Below, piece after piece: positions 8,328 through 19,412 of a stretch of DNA of 64,000 nt. Below the pieces are notes generated by a model. It was not told the origin of the DNA. It saw only the letters and a list, made by a program, of their open reading frames with translations, and made no database searches. Positions within the stretch are counted from its first letter, which is position 1. Each line of letters begins with the position of its first letter. Both the position numbers and the translations under genes were made by a program. The stretch covers positions 930,001 to 994,000 of the forward strand of contig NZ_CP091508.1 of NCBI RefSeq assembly GCF_022870865.1, in the 5' to 3' direction. This stretch comes from Uruburuella testudinis (GTDB taxonomy: Bacteria > Pseudomonadota > Gammaproteobacteria > Burkholderiales > Neisseriaceae).

Positions 8328-8407
8328 TGTTTTGCTGCATTTGCTGCCCGGGCTATGCCTGTTCGGGAACAAAAATTCCCTCATCAACGAAGGGTCAGGA
8401 TACCCTG
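8328..8407. repeat. Right half of a MITE-like element (decayed)
   Basis: TTCGGGAACAAAAATTCCCTC ... GGGTCAGGATACCCTGG aligns with the right arm of the family; the left arm is gone and the terminal TA has become TG. Confidence 0.5.
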
Positions 8408-8534
8408 GTGACCCCTATCCTCTTTGAGCACGGGCGGGTCAGCGAAGCCGGGTTGTTTGTGTGAGTGGGTATGATTGCATGTTCCGCCTTGCCGGCTTAT
8501 TGTGCAGACAACACCAACCGCGCCAATTTGCCGT

Positions 8535-11043
<2,509 letters not shown>

Positions 11044-11255
11044 AGCCGAACCGACCGAATAAAGATGGCAACCGTTCAGCCGCTTTGCCTGCATATGGGC
11101 GGCAAAAAAGCGATGATGGTGCAACATACAGCCGTCGGACTGAATCATGATTTTATTCCGGCTTGGCCGTGATGATATTGGTAGGGCACAATGGTTGCCC
11201 GGCATCCGCAAATGATGGCGCCTGTTACAATACCCCGATAGTTTTTGGAGAAAGC

Positions 11256-12128
11256 ATGAAACCGATTAAAAAAGCCGTTTTTCCGGTTGCCGGTATGGGC
11301 ACCCGTTTTTTGCCCGCCACCAAGGCCAGCCCCAAAGAAATGTTGCCGATTGTAGACAAACCGTTGATTCAATATGCGGTTGAAGAAGCGGTGGAAGCCG
11401 GCTGCACCGAGATGGTGTTTATTACCGGACGCAACAAACGCAGCATTGAAGACCATTTCGACAAAGCGTATGAGCTGGAAACCGAATTGGCGCAACGCAA
11501 TAAAGATCAGCTGCTGGCACATGTGCAGGATATTCTGCCGTCTGAAATTACCTGCCTGTATATCCGCCAGGCCGAAGCGCTGGGCTTGGGGCATGCGGTG
11601 CTGTGCGCCCGTGCGGCAGTAAACGACGAGCCGTTTGCGGTGATTTTGGCCGATGACTTGATTGATGCACCCAAAGGAGCGCTCAAGCAGATGGTGGATA
11701 TTTATAATCAAACCGGCAACAGCGTGCTCGGCGTGGAAACCGTCGATCCCTCGCAAACCGGCTCTTACGGCATTGTGGAAGTGGAGGCGCTGAAAAATTA
11801 CCGGCGCATTACCAATATTGTGGAAAAACCCAAGCCGGAAGAAGCGCCTTCCAATCTGGCCGTGGTCGGCCGCTACATCCTCACGCCGCGTATTTTCGAT
11901 CTGCTCACCAATCTGCCGCGCGGTGCCGGCAATGAAATCCAGCTCACCGACGGCATTGCCCGCCTGCTTGATCATGAGTTTGTATTGGCGCATGCATTTG
12001 AAGGCACGCGCTATGATTGCGGCAGCAAAATCGGTTATCTGGAAGCCACCCTCGCTTACGGTTTGAGCCATCCTGAAACCGGCGGCGAATTTCGCGCTTT
12101 ATTGCAGCAATATGCCGGAAAACTGTAG
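11256..12128 (+). CDS. galU: UTP--glucose-1-phosphate uridylyltransferase
   Basis: GalU makes UDP-glucose for LOS and other glycoconjugates. The 290-residue protein has the nucleotidyltransferase signature [19 protein letters not shown] starting at residue 14. It also has [12 protein letters not shown] and the later LADDLID metal/nucleotide motif. ATG 11256 follows GGAGAAAG; the open frame extends further 5' but without conserved sequence. Length and motifs match the bacterial enzyme. A strong hairpin terminator follows at 12156-12192. Confidence 0.95.
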   Translation: MKPIKKAVFPVAGMGTRFLPATKASPKEMLPIVDKPLIQYAVEEAVEAGCTEMVFITGRNKRSIEDHFDKAYELETELAQRNKDQLLAHVQDILPSEITCLYIRQAEALGLGHAVLCARAAVNDEPFAVILADDLIDAPKGALKQMVDIYNQTGNSVLGVETVDPSQTGSYGIVEVEALKNYRRITNIVEKPKPEEAPSNLAVVGRYILTPRIFDLLTNLPRGAGNEIQLTDGIARLLDHEFVLAHAFEGTRYDCGSKIGYLEATLAYGLSHPETGGEFRALLQQYAGKL

Positions 12129-12155
12129 CCGGTTTTGAATAGCCGTATCCCCTTA

Positions 12156-12192
12156 AAAAGCCCGATCTGTGCCTGCCGCAGATCGGGCTTTT
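12156..12192 (+). terminator. Rho-independent terminator of galU
   Basis: AAAAGCCCGATCTG (12156-12169) pairs perfectly with CAGATCGGGCTTTT (12179-12192): a 14-bp stem with a 9-base loop, usable in both directions. Confidence 0.9.
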
Positions 12193-12200
12193 GATGATTC

Positions 12201-12267
12201 ATTGACCCAAACAACGCTACTGTCTCCGGCTCGCCGCCTTGCCGGCTTATTTTTGTGAATGGGTATT
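12201..12267. repeat. Family-B repeat end between galU and pabBC
   Basis: Contains GCCTTGCCGGCTTATTTTTG and TGAATGGGTATT, the family-B end in the inverted orientation. The opposite end is decayed (TTGACCCAAACAACG). Confidence 0.45.
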
Positions 12268-14056
12268 ATGCTTTGAGCGACACGCGAATCAGGCCGCGCA
12301 AGGCGTTGCTCAACACAATTTCATCGGCGCGGTAAAGTTGTTCGCGGTTGATGCGGCTTTCGCAAACTGTGTCGGTGTGCAGCAGCGTTTGCGGCGAGCG
12401 CAGAATGTGTTGGCGCATCACGCCGTTGAGAATATCCAATGTCAGCGGCGGGGTATGCCATTGCTCGCCGAAACGTACAAACACGTTGCTGCGGCCGCCT
12501 TCAAGCAGATGGCCGTCTGAATTGAAAAACAGGCTGTCGAATGCGCCTTGCGCTTCGGCCTGTTGCCAACCGTGGTCGTATAGGCCGCGCCGGGTGGTTT
12601 TGAATCGGCGCAGGTAATCGCGAACGGGCAGGTGCTCCGGTGCAAGCAGCACATATTGCACACCCTCGAGCGCTGAAACGGCGGCGTGGTTCAGGTGCAG
12701 GCCGTCTGAATCGAGCAGGGCTTTAACACGGTATACGCCGTTGTCGGGCAGTTGTGCCAGATAGGCGGCAATGTGCCGGGCGGCGTTTACATCTAGCGGC
12801 AGGTTGAGCGCAGCGGCTGATTGTTTCAGACGGCCTAAGTGCAGCGGCAGCAGTTCGCAGTGCCGGTTGTGCGCGCGCATGGTTTCAAAGAGGCCGAATT
12901 CGGGTGTGAGGCGGTTGAGAAATTGTGCTTTCCATTGGCATTCGGTGTATTCGCCGGCGGGGTCGCTGTCGGCGACAATGCCCGAGCCGACACCGTAAAC
13001 CCCTTGATAGAGGCCGTCTGAACGCGGGGTAAGCTGCAAGGTGCGGATCACCACATTGAGCGCACCCTCAAACCCCAGCCCGCTGCCGCACGGTTTCAGG
13101 TAGCCGATGCTGCCGGTGTAGAGGCCGCGGGGGGCGGTTTCGATGCGCTCAATCATCTGCATGCTCATGCGTTTGGGCGCACCGGTAATGGAGCCGCAGG
13201 GAAAGGCCGCCTGAAAAATATCGGCAACGCCGGTGTCTGCTTTGGCGTGCGCTTCAATGCTGCTGGTCATCTGCCATACGCTGCCGAAGCGGCTGACTTT
13301 AAACGGTTCGGGCACGCGCACGCCGCCGGTTTGGGCAATTTTGCCCAAGTCGTTGCGCAGCAAATCCACAATCATGATGTTTTCGGCACGGTTTTTGGGG
13401 TCGGCCTGCAAATCGAGTGCCCGTTGCTCGTCTTGGCCGTCGTTTAAGATAGGGGCGGTGCCTTTCATCGGCTCGGTGGTAATCAGGCCGCCGGCATCGA
13501 TTTTTAAAAACAATTCCGGCGAAAAGCATAAAGTCCAACCGCTTTGCTGCTGCGCATCGGGCAGGTGTGCCAGCACGGCATACGGCACGGGCTGGCGCAA
13601 GCGGCGGTAAAGCTTGGCCGGGTGGCCGTAGCTGTGCAGGTGCAGGCGGGTGGTGTAGTTGATTTGATAGGTGTCGCCACGTGCAATCGCGGCTTGAATA
13701 TCGTGTATGGCTTGCAGGTAATCGGCGCGGGTGGTGTCGCTGTACGGCGTGCTGATGCCGGCGGGTGCGTTGCCGTATTGGCTTTCCAGCCAGGCTTCAG
13801 GATTTTCTAAAGGCCCGCATTCGGCAAACCAGTGTAAGGCGAGGCGGGCCTCTGCTTGGGCGGGCAGCCGTTGCAGCGGTAGGCCGAATGCATAATCTGC
13901 GGCCAATACAACATGATGCCCCTGCTGCCAGCCTTGTTGCAGGCAATTGTCCAGCTCGTTTAACTGGTGCGGGGCGAGAAACCGGCTGCCCAAGTGGCGG
14001 CGGTAGAGTGTGGCGCGGCCGGATACGGCATCGTCCAGCAAAACAAAATAAGACAT
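12266..14056 (-). CDS. pabB: Aminodeoxychorismate synthase component I fused to aminodeoxychorismate lyase
   Basis: This 596-residue fusion would carry out two steps of p-aminobenzoate (folate) synthesis. Residues 1 to about 365 form a chorismate-binding PabB domain: YQINYTTRL, TEPMKGTAPI, GSITGAPKRMSMQMIE and the late Glu-rich SGIVADSDP. Residues about 385-596 form a class IV aminotransferase-like PabC domain that uses PLP: GLFETMRAHN, FKTTRRGLYDHG (candidate PLP lysine region) and LEGGRSNVFVR. The glutamine amidotransferase subunit (PabA) is not in the window. Chorismate from the shikimate genes aroK/aroB further along would feed it. DUS copies in the gene code for neutral SDGL/RPSE-type peptides. 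Confidence 0.9.
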   Translation of the reverse strand: MSYFVLLDDAVSGRATLYRRHLGSRFLAPHQLNELDNCLQQGWQQGHHVVLAADYAFGLPLQRLPAQAEARLALHWFAECGPLENPEAWLESQYGNAPAGISTPYSDTTRADYLQAIHDIQAAIARGDTYQINYTTRLHLHSYGHPAKLYRRLRQPVPYAVLAHLPDAQQQSGWTLCFSPELFLKIDAGGLITTEPMKGTAPILNDGQDEQRALDLQADPKNRAENIMIVDLLRNDLGKIAQTGGVRVPEPFKVSRFGSVWQMTSSIEAHAKADTGVADIFQAAFPCGSITGAPKRMSMQMIERIETAPRGLYTGSIGYLKPCGSGLGFEGALNVVIRTLQLTPRSDGLYQGVYGVGSGIVADSDPAGEYTECQWKAQFLNRLTPEFGLFETMRAHNRHCELLPLHLGRLKQSAAALNLPLDVNAARHIAAYLAQLPDNGVYRVKALLDSDGLHLNHAAVSALEGVQYVLLAPEHLPVRDYLRRFKTTRRGLYDHGWQQAEAQGAFDSLFFNSDGHLLEGGRSNVFVRFGEQWHTPPLTLDILNGVMRQHILRSPQTLLHTDTVCESRINREQLYRADEIVLSNALRGLIRVSLKA

Positions 14057-14421
14057 AACGGCAGACGGGGGGTAAAAGCGCGATTATATAGCCAAATAAA
14101 TGAATGACCAATCGGCGGCCGGCAGCAGCTTTCAGACGGCCTGTGATGCCGTTTAAAAATAACCTTATGATTTGAGTTTGAAAAACAGATTATGTGGCCC
14201 GGCCTGGTTGCGCCTGTATATGGTTTCAGCCTGATTGTTGCGCATACTGCCGGGCGGTGGCAATGTGGGCAGCTGCTGGGGCAAGGTCGAAAATGTTTCA
14301 TATTTGTGTATTTGGGGCGGCTAAAGCTGAAATTCGATGTAATTTTTTTGTTTATTTTTGTTAAAAGCGTTAAAATAGAACCTATAAAAGGATTCGTTAA
14401 TGACAAACAGGAGGAGCAATT
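14057..14421. other. Spacer between pabBC and ppk2
   Basis: No gene is supported. It holds one DUS (near 14130) and a GATTATATAGCCAAAT motif at 14082-14097, which also occurs near 4135. The probable ppk2 promoter lies at its right end. Confidence 0.5.
14348..14376 (+). promoter_or_regulatory. Probable sigma-70 promoter of ppk2
   Basis: TTGTTT (14348-14353), a 17-base spacer, then TAAAAT (14371-14376), 45 bases before the start codon. Confidence 0.6.
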
Positions 14422-15357
14422 ATGGTACCCGACCAACAACTCAAACCGTATGAAAAAATCGATTTAGGCGACAACAAAGACCAGCTGCAAGTGTTTGAGG
14501 AATCGGTGTTGGAGCATCAGGGGCATATCAGTGCCGAAAACTCAGGTTCCGCCCCTTTGCCTGAGGCTTACCCTTACCGCACGCGCATGAGCCGCCGTGT
14601 GTATGAGCGCGAAAAGAAAAAGCTGCAAATCGAGCTTTTGAAAGTGCAAAGCTGGGTAAAAGAGTCGGGGCAGCGGATTGTCTGCATTTTTGAAGGTCGT
14701 GATGCGGCGGGTAAGGGCGGTACCATCAAGCGCTTTATGGAGCATCTCAATCCGCGCGGCGCCCGTGTGGTGGCTTTGGAAAAACCCACGGAAACCGAGC
14801 GCGGCCAATGGTATTTTCAGCGCTATATCCAAAATCTGCCCACATCGGGCGAAATGGTGTTTTTCGACCGCTCTTGGTATAACCGTGCCGGTGTCGAGCG
14901 GGTCATGGGTTTTTGCGAGCCGCAAGAATATTTGCTGTTTATGCGCCAGACGCCTGAGTTTGAACGCATGCTGGTGTCGAGCGGCATTCATTTGTTTAAA
15001 TTCTGGTTTTCAGTCAGCCGCGAGGAGCAGTTGCGCCGCTTTATTTCCCGCCGTGACGACCCGCTGAAACATTGGAAACTTTCGCCGGTAGATATTCAGT
15101 CGCTCGACCGTTGGGACGAATACACCGATGCTAAAAATGCTATGTTTTTCCATACCCATACCGGTGATGCGCCGTGGACTGTGGTGAAGTCGGACGATAA
15201 AAAGCGCGCCCGCTTGAATTGTATCCGTGCATTTTTGCACAGCCTGGATTACCCGGGTAAGGATGTCAAAGCCATCGGTGCGCCGGATCCGCTGATTGTG
15301 AATGTGCCCGGCACCACGTTTAACAAAGAAAGCAGCTTTGATATGCTGGACGACTGA
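14422..15357 (+). CDS. ppk2: Polyphosphate kinase 2 family protein
   Basis: PPK2 enzymes transfer phosphate between polyphosphate and nucleotides, usually regenerating NTPs from polyphosphate. The 311-residue protein has Walker A EGRDAAGKGG (91-100), the Walker B-type FFDRSWYNR (147-155) and the lid-region arginines (RRFISRRDDP). It is a single-domain PPK2; the subclass (nucleotide preference) cannot be read safely. A consensus AGGAGG ribosome site precedes ATG 14422, the strongest in the window. It is monocistronic, closed by a DUS-pair terminator. Confidence 0.92.
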   Translation: MVPDQQLKPYEKIDLGDNKDQLQVFEESVLEHQGHISAENSGSAPLPEAYPYRTRMSRRVYEREKKKLQIELLKVQSWVKESGQRIVCIFEGRDAAGKGGTIKRFMEHLNPRGARVVALEKPTETERGQWYFQRYIQNLPTSGEMVFFDRSWYNRAGVERVMGFCEPQEYLLFMRQTPEFERMLVSSGIHLFKFWFSVSREEQLRRFISRRDDPLKHWKLSPVDIQSLDRWDEYTDAKNAMFFHTHTGDAPWTVVKSDDKKRARLNCIRAFLHSLDYPGKDVKAIGAPDPLIVNVPGTTFNKESSFDMLDD

Positions 15358-15376
15358 TTCAGAATACCCTGATGAT

Positions 15377-15414
15377 AGGCCGTCTGAAAACCAAATCACG
15401 GTTTCAGACGGCCT
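15377..15414 (+). terminator. DUS-pair terminator after ppk2
   Basis: AGGCCGTCTGAA (15377-15388) and TTCAGACGGCCT (15403-15414), 20 bases after the ppk2 stop. Confidence 0.7.
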
Positions 15415-15496
15415 CAGTGCTTTTTGCATGGGTATGATTTGTTGCCCGATGAAAATCCCGCTACAATTCTGCTTAAATCAAATTTCAGGAACCACT

Positions 15497-16345
15497 GTGC
15501 AGCCACTTGAATATTGCCGCCAAAAAGCCGCCGAGAGCCAATCCAGCTTTTTGGCGGGCTTTCGTTTTCTGCCGCAGCATAAGCAGGAAGCCATGATTGT
15601 GCTTTATGCTTTTTGCCGCGAGCTGGATGATGTGGTAGATGACTGCTCTGATGCTCATGTTGCGCAAACGACGTTGAATTGGTGGCGCATTGAGTTGGCC
15701 AAAGTGTTTGACGATGCCGTGCCCGAGCACCCGGTCTGTCGGGCGCTCAAGCCCGTAGTACGTGATTTTGCGCTGCCTCAGGCAGAATTGGGCGAAATTA
15801 TCGAAGGCATGCAGATGGATTTGCAGCAGGCGCGCTACGGCAGTTTTGAGGAGCTGGCGCTTTATTGCCACCGTGTTGCAGGCGTGGTGGGGTGCCTGAT
15901 TACCCGCATTTTGGGCTTCAGCCGCCCGGAAACGCTGGCTTATGCCGAAAAGATGGGGCTGGCGCTACAGCTTACCAACATCATCCGCGATGTCGGCGAA
16001 GATGCACGCAATGGCCGTATTTACCTGCCGTCGGCAGATTTGCAGCGGTTTAATGTGCCGGCGCAAGTGTTGATGCAGCAAACACCCACGCCCGAATTTT
16101 CCCGATTGATGGCGTTTCAAATCGACCGCGCCCGCCAAGCCTACCGTGATGCAGTGGCGCTGCTGCCGCCCGAGGATAAAAAAACGCAAAAAGTGGGGCT
16201 GGTGTTGGGCAGTATTTATTATGCGCTGTTGAATGAAATCGAACGGGACGGGCCGGAAAATGTATTGAAATACAAAATTGCCATTCCCGGACCGCGTAAA
16301 AAGCGTATTGCCTTTAAAACCTGGTTATTGGGGTTTAAACCATGA
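15497..16345 (+). CDS. hpnD: Squalene/phytoene synthase family, presqualene diphosphate synthase-like
   Basis: HpnD condenses two farnesyl diphosphates to presqualene diphosphate. The 282-residue protein carries both Asp-rich Mg-diphosphate motifs: ELDDVVDD (42-49) and IIRDVGEDARNGRIYLP (from about residue 162). A GTG start at 15497 is preferred, with CAGGA seven bases upstream; the longer in-frame ATG (15449) adds 16 non-conserved residues. The stop overlaps the ATG of the downstream desaturase (ATGA), so the two are translated together. No hpnC homologue lies next to it. Phytoene synthase is the main alternative, but the HpnE-like partner favours squalene. Confidence 0.85.
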   Translation: MQPLEYCRQKAAESQSSFLAGFRFLPQHKQEAMIVLYAFCRELDDVVDDCSDAHVAQTTLNWWRIELAKVFDDAVPEHPVCRALKPVVRDFALPQAELGEIIEGMQMDLQQARYGSFEELALYCHRVAGVVGCLITRILGFSRPETLAYAEKMGLALQLTNIIRDVGEDARNGRIYLPSADLQRFNVPAQVLMQQTPTPEFSRLMAFQIDRARQAYRDAVALLPPEDKKTQKVGLVLGSIYYALLNEIERDGPENVLKYKIAIPGPRKKRIAFKTWLLGFKP

Positions 16346-17646
16346 ATGGCCATGATTTGAAAGTGGCCGTTGTCGGTGCAGGCTGGGCAGGCTTGAGCGC
16401 CGCCGTGAATCTGAGCGGCCGCGCTCAAGTAAGCGTGTTTGAAGCAGGCAAAAGCGCCGGCGGCCGTGCGCGCGCATTGAACGCCGATCAAGACGGCTTC
16501 AGCTTTCTGGATAACGGCCAGCATATTCTTTTGGGTGCGTATCACGCCGTGCAAAATCTGATGCGGCAAATCGGCGTGCGCGAACAAGACGCTTTTCTGC
16601 GCCGGCCGATGCAGTGGCACATGGCTGACGGTCTGCAATTCAAAGCGGCGCGCCTGCCGGCTCCGCTGCATATGCTGGTTGGCATTCTGGCTGCTAAAAA
16701 AATAACGCTTACCGAAAAAACCGCCTTGCTCAACAGCATGCGCGGTTTGCAAAAATGGCATGCGCTCGATTTACCTGATATCAGCGTCGGCCAATGGCTG
16801 CAACAGCATCATGCATCACGCAAAATGGTGGCTGAGTTTTGGCAGCCGCTGGTGTGGGGCGCGCTGAATACGCCGATAGAGCAAGCTGGTTTGCGTATGC
16901 TGACCAATGTATTGCAAGACGGCGTATGGGCAGACAAGGCGGGCAGCGATTATCTGCTGCCGAAGCAAGATTTGGGCAAAATCATGGCTGAACCCGCCTT
17001 GGCCTATTTGCGCCAACATCATGCCGATATCCGCATGGAAACTCGGGTGGGGCGCTTGCAGCTGCTGCCCGGCGGCAAAGTATCGGTCAACGGCGAAGCA
17101 TTTGATGCCGTTATCTCAGCCGTGGCGCCGTATCATACACAGGCACTGATGCCGTCTGAAACACCGCGATATATTCAGACGGCCTATGAAAATATGCAGT
17201 ATCATGCCATTACCACAGTTTATTTGCGCTATGCCGAAACCGTGCATCTGCCTGCGGTGATGACCGGTTTGGCGGCCGGCACCGCGCAATGGCTGATAGA
17301 CCGGCGGCAGCTGGGCGTGCCCGGCAATGAAATTGCAGCGGTTGTCAGCCTTTCCGATCAAGTGGGCAAATATAAAAGCGAAGAATGGGCGGCACGGATA
17401 CATGCGGATGTGAAAAAACTCTGCCCTTATCTGGGTGAGCCGCTGGCTGTCAAGGTGATTACCGAAAAACGCGCCACAACAGCGGGAACGGCGGGGCGGA
17501 TATTGCCTGACTTGGCCTGGCTGCACCATCAGCATATTTATCCGGCCGGCGATTATCTGCATCCGCGCTATCCGGCCACGCTAGAAGCCGCCGTGCAATC
17601 AGGGCAGGCCGCTGCCGCCTTGTGCTTGAACGAATCGAACCGATAA
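16342..17646 (+). CDS. hpnE: Squalene-associated FAD-dependent desaturase/oxidoreductase
   Basis: This 434-residue flavoprotein belongs to the amine oxidase/phytoene desaturase group. The FAD dinucleotide motif VVGAGWAGLSAAV spans residues 10-22, followed by VFEAG and a GGRARAL stretch. The C-terminal FAD motif region (YPAGDYLHPRYPATLEAAVQSG) is near residues 395-417. In the HpnCDE pathway this enzyme converts hydroxysqualene to squalene. The 4-base overlap with hpnD supports a joint function. A DUS codes for MPSETPRY within the gene. Confidence 0.87.
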   Translation: MNGHDLKVAVVGAGWAGLSAAVNLSGRAQVSVFEAGKSAGGRARALNADQDGFSFLDNGQHILLGAYHAVQNLMRQIGVREQDAFLRRPMQWHMADGLQFKAARLPAPLHMLVGILAAKKITLTEKTALLNSMRGLQKWHALDLPDISVGQWLQQHHASRKMVAEFWQPLVWGALNTPIEQAGLRMLTNVLQDGVWADKAGSDYLLPKQDLGKIMAEPALAYLRQHHADIRMETRVGRLQLLPGGKVSVNGEAFDAVISAVAPYHTQALMPSETPRYIQTAYENMQYHAITTVYLRYAETVHLPAVMTGLAAGTAQWLIDRRQLGVPGNEIAAVVSLSDQVGKYKSEEWAARIHADVKKLCPYLGEPLAVKVITEKRATTAGTAGRILPDLAWLHHQHIYPAGDYLHPRYPATLEAAVQSGQAAAALCLNESNR

Positions 17647-17660
17647 AAAGAGAGAAAACA

Positions 17661-18380
17661 ATGACGCAATTGCAAAACAAAATTATTTTGGTAACCGGTG
17701 CTTCGCAAGGCATCGGTGAGCAAGTGGCCAAAGCGTATGCCGCTGCGGGGGCTACTGTTGTGTTGGTGGCGCGCCATCAGAAAAAATTGGAAAAAGTTTA
17801 TGATGAAATCGTGGCCGCAGGCGGCCCGGAGCCTTTTGCCATCTGTTTTGACCTATTGAAGGCGGAAGAGAAAGAATTCGGCCAATTGGCCGAAACCATA
17901 GCCGAAGCCACCGGCGGCAAACTTGACGGTATCGTACACAGCGCCAGCTATTTTTATGCTTTGTCGCCGCTGGATTTCCAAACCGTGGCCGAATGGGTCA
18001 ACCAGTACCGCATCAATACCGTTGCACCGATGGGGCTTACCCGCGCGTTTTTGCCGCTGCTGAAAGCATCGCCGGATGCTTCGGTGATTTTTGTGGGCGA
18101 AAGCCACGGCGAAGACCCGAAAGCATATTGGGGCGGGTTTGGCGCCTCAAAAGCCGCGTTGAATTATTTGTGCAAAGTAGCGGCCGACGAGTGGGACCGT
18201 TTCCCCGATTTGCGTGCCAATGTATTGGTGCCCGGCCCGGTTAATTCGCCGCAACGCATGAAAACCCACCCGGGAGAAGCACGCAGCGAGCGCAAAGATT
18301 ACCACGATATCATGCCTGAATTTGTGTGGTGGGCAAGTGTGGCCAGCAAAGGCCGAAGCGGCGAGGTTGTGTATTTATAG
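17661..18380 (+). CDS. SDR-family protein, YciK-like, without the catalytic tyrosine
   Basis: This 239-residue Rossmann-fold protein resembles E. coli YciK and other short-chain dehydrogenases. TGASQGIG (12-19) binds NAD(P), and NxA is seen as HSAS (93-96). At the active site the family pattern Y-x-x-x-K reads F160-G-A-S-K164, so the catalytic tyrosine is phenylalanine; Ser148 is kept. The gene starts at ATG 17661 after AGAGAAAA, 15 bases behind hpnE, and may share its transcript. The missing tyrosine argues for a non-classical or non-catalytic role. The substrate is unknown. Confidence 0.8.
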   Translation: MTQLQNKIILVTGASQGIGEQVAKAYAAAGATVVLVARHQKKLEKVYDEIVAAGGPEPFAICFDLLKAEEKEFGQLAETIAEATGGKLDGIVHSASYFYALSPLDFQTVAEWVNQYRINTVAPMGLTRAFLPLLKASPDASVIFVGESHGEDPKAYWGGFGASKAALNYLCKVAADEWDRFPDLRANVLVPGPVNSPQRMKTHPGEARSERKDYHDIMPEFVWWASVASKGRSGEVVYL

Positions 18381-18414
18381 TCAAAGAGATAAAAAGATTA
18401 TACAAATTATGCGT

Positions 18415-18484
18415 AGGGGATATGGCGCTCAGCCACGCACATAAAAGCCACTGAAACCACGTGCGCGGCTGCGCCATATCCCCT
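18415..18484. repeat. Long near-perfect hairpin of unknown role
   Basis: AGGGGATATGGCG at the left pairs with CGCCATATCCCCT at the right. Inside, CAGCC.CGCAC pairs with GTGCG.GGCTG, giving about 24 paired bases around a 20-base loop. It contains no DUS and no T-run follows. It lies 35 bases after the SDR stop, before an AT-rich stretch. Confidence 0.7.
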
Positions 18485-18651
18485 GTGCACGATTTGAAGT
18501 TTATTATCTTTGTATTAGTTTTTCTTTTATTTCAATATATTATAGAAACGTTAATTAAATAAATCTAATTGTTTAAAAAGAAATTAATAAAAGATTTTTA
18601 GAATTAAAATTGCCGAAACTATTAAATTGAGCCATTTAATTTCTTCGGGGC

Positions 18652-18815
18652 TAGGGTGTCCGGACAATTTGTTTATGAGGAGATTTTTGCCCCTGAAAAT
18701 GCAGATGCCAGGCAAAAAACGCAGCAAGATTGGACATCTTGCGAGGCTTTTTAACGCAGCAGATGCGTTTTCAGGGGCAAAAAGCACCCGTAAATCGAAT
18801 TGTCCGGACACCCTA
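18652..18815. repeat. MITE-like element, first of a tandem pair
   Basis: Complete 164-bp copy, inverted relative to 3342-3505; TAGGGTGTCCGGACAATTTG at the left and TTGTCCGGACACCCTA at the right. Its final TA (18814-18815) is also the first TA of the next copy. Confidence 0.8.
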
Positions 18816-18971
18816 GGGTGTCCTGATGCGTCATCTATCATCATCTTTTTTGCGCTAAAAGCACATCCTGCTGCGTTTAAAAAAAACCGCAAGATGTCCA
18901 ATCTTATTGCGTTTTTACCTGCATTTTCAGGAACAAAAATTTCCTCATAAACGAATTATCAGGTCACCTTA
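18814..18971. repeat. MITE-like element, second of a tandem pair
   Basis: Starts TAGGGTGTCCTGATG and ends ATTATCAGGTCACCTTA. It is more diverged (GCAAGAT...ATCTTAT centre). It abuts the previous copy through a shared TA. Confidence 0.7.
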
Positions 18972-18991
18972 AGGTTGGCGGGTCAATAAAA

Positions 18992-19017
18992 ATACCCGCT
19001 TTGAAGCAAGCGGGTAT
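18992..19017 (-). terminator. Rho-independent terminator of the rpsP-rplS operon
   Basis: ATACCCGCTT / AAGCGGGTAT stem with a 6-base loop; on the minus strand it is followed by TTTTTATT. Confidence 0.9.
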
Positions 19018-19037
19018 GGGAAACATCACAGAATAAA

Positions 19038-19403
19038 TCAGCCTTTGCGAGCCGGCAGTTTTTCTTTAATGCGGGCAGCTTTACCGGTCAGGCCGCGCAG
19101 GTAGTACAATTTGGCGCGACGCACGTCACCGCGGCGTTTTACTTCGATTTTTTCTACGTTGGGCGAGTAGAGTTGGAAGGTACGCTCAACACCTTCGCCG
19201 CTGGAAATTTTGCGAACGATAAAGTTGCTGTTCAGGCCGCGGTTGCGACGGGCGATAACCACACCTTCGTATGCTTGCAGACGGCTGCGGCTGCCCTCAA
19301 CCACGCGCACTGACACCACAACGGTGTCGCCCGGAGCAAATTCGGGGATTTCTTTATTCAGGCGAGCGATTTCTTCTTGCTCTAATTGTTGAATCAGATT
19401 CAT
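19038..19403 (-). CDS. rplS: 50S ribosomal protein L19
   Basis: L19 sits at the 30S-50S interface. The 121-residue protein has the normal length and family sequence: [35 protein letters not shown], then the basic [16 protein letters not shown] tail. It is the last gene of rpsP-rimM-trmD-rplS, 9 bases after trmD, and is followed by a clear terminator. The start is ATG 19403 with AGGA upstream (minus strand). Confidence 0.97.
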   Translation of the reverse strand: MNLIQQLEQEEIARLNKEIPEFAPGDTVVVSVRVVEGSRSRLQAYEGVVIARRNRGLNSNFIVRKISSGEGVERTFQLYSPNVEKIEVKRRGDVRRAKLYYLRGLTGKAARIKEKLPARKG

Positions 19404-19412
19404 TTTTTGGTC

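Noticed and set aside
18606..18622. Possible leftover IS630 end (TTAAAATTGCCGAAACTA)
   Set aside because: It resembles the inverted end of the IS at 2225-3341 but with several mismatches in AT-rich DNA; too short to claim.
18584..18901. 105-residue minus-strand frame
   Set aside because: It is the translation of two MITE-like repeats; the same peptide occurs at every copy in one frame.
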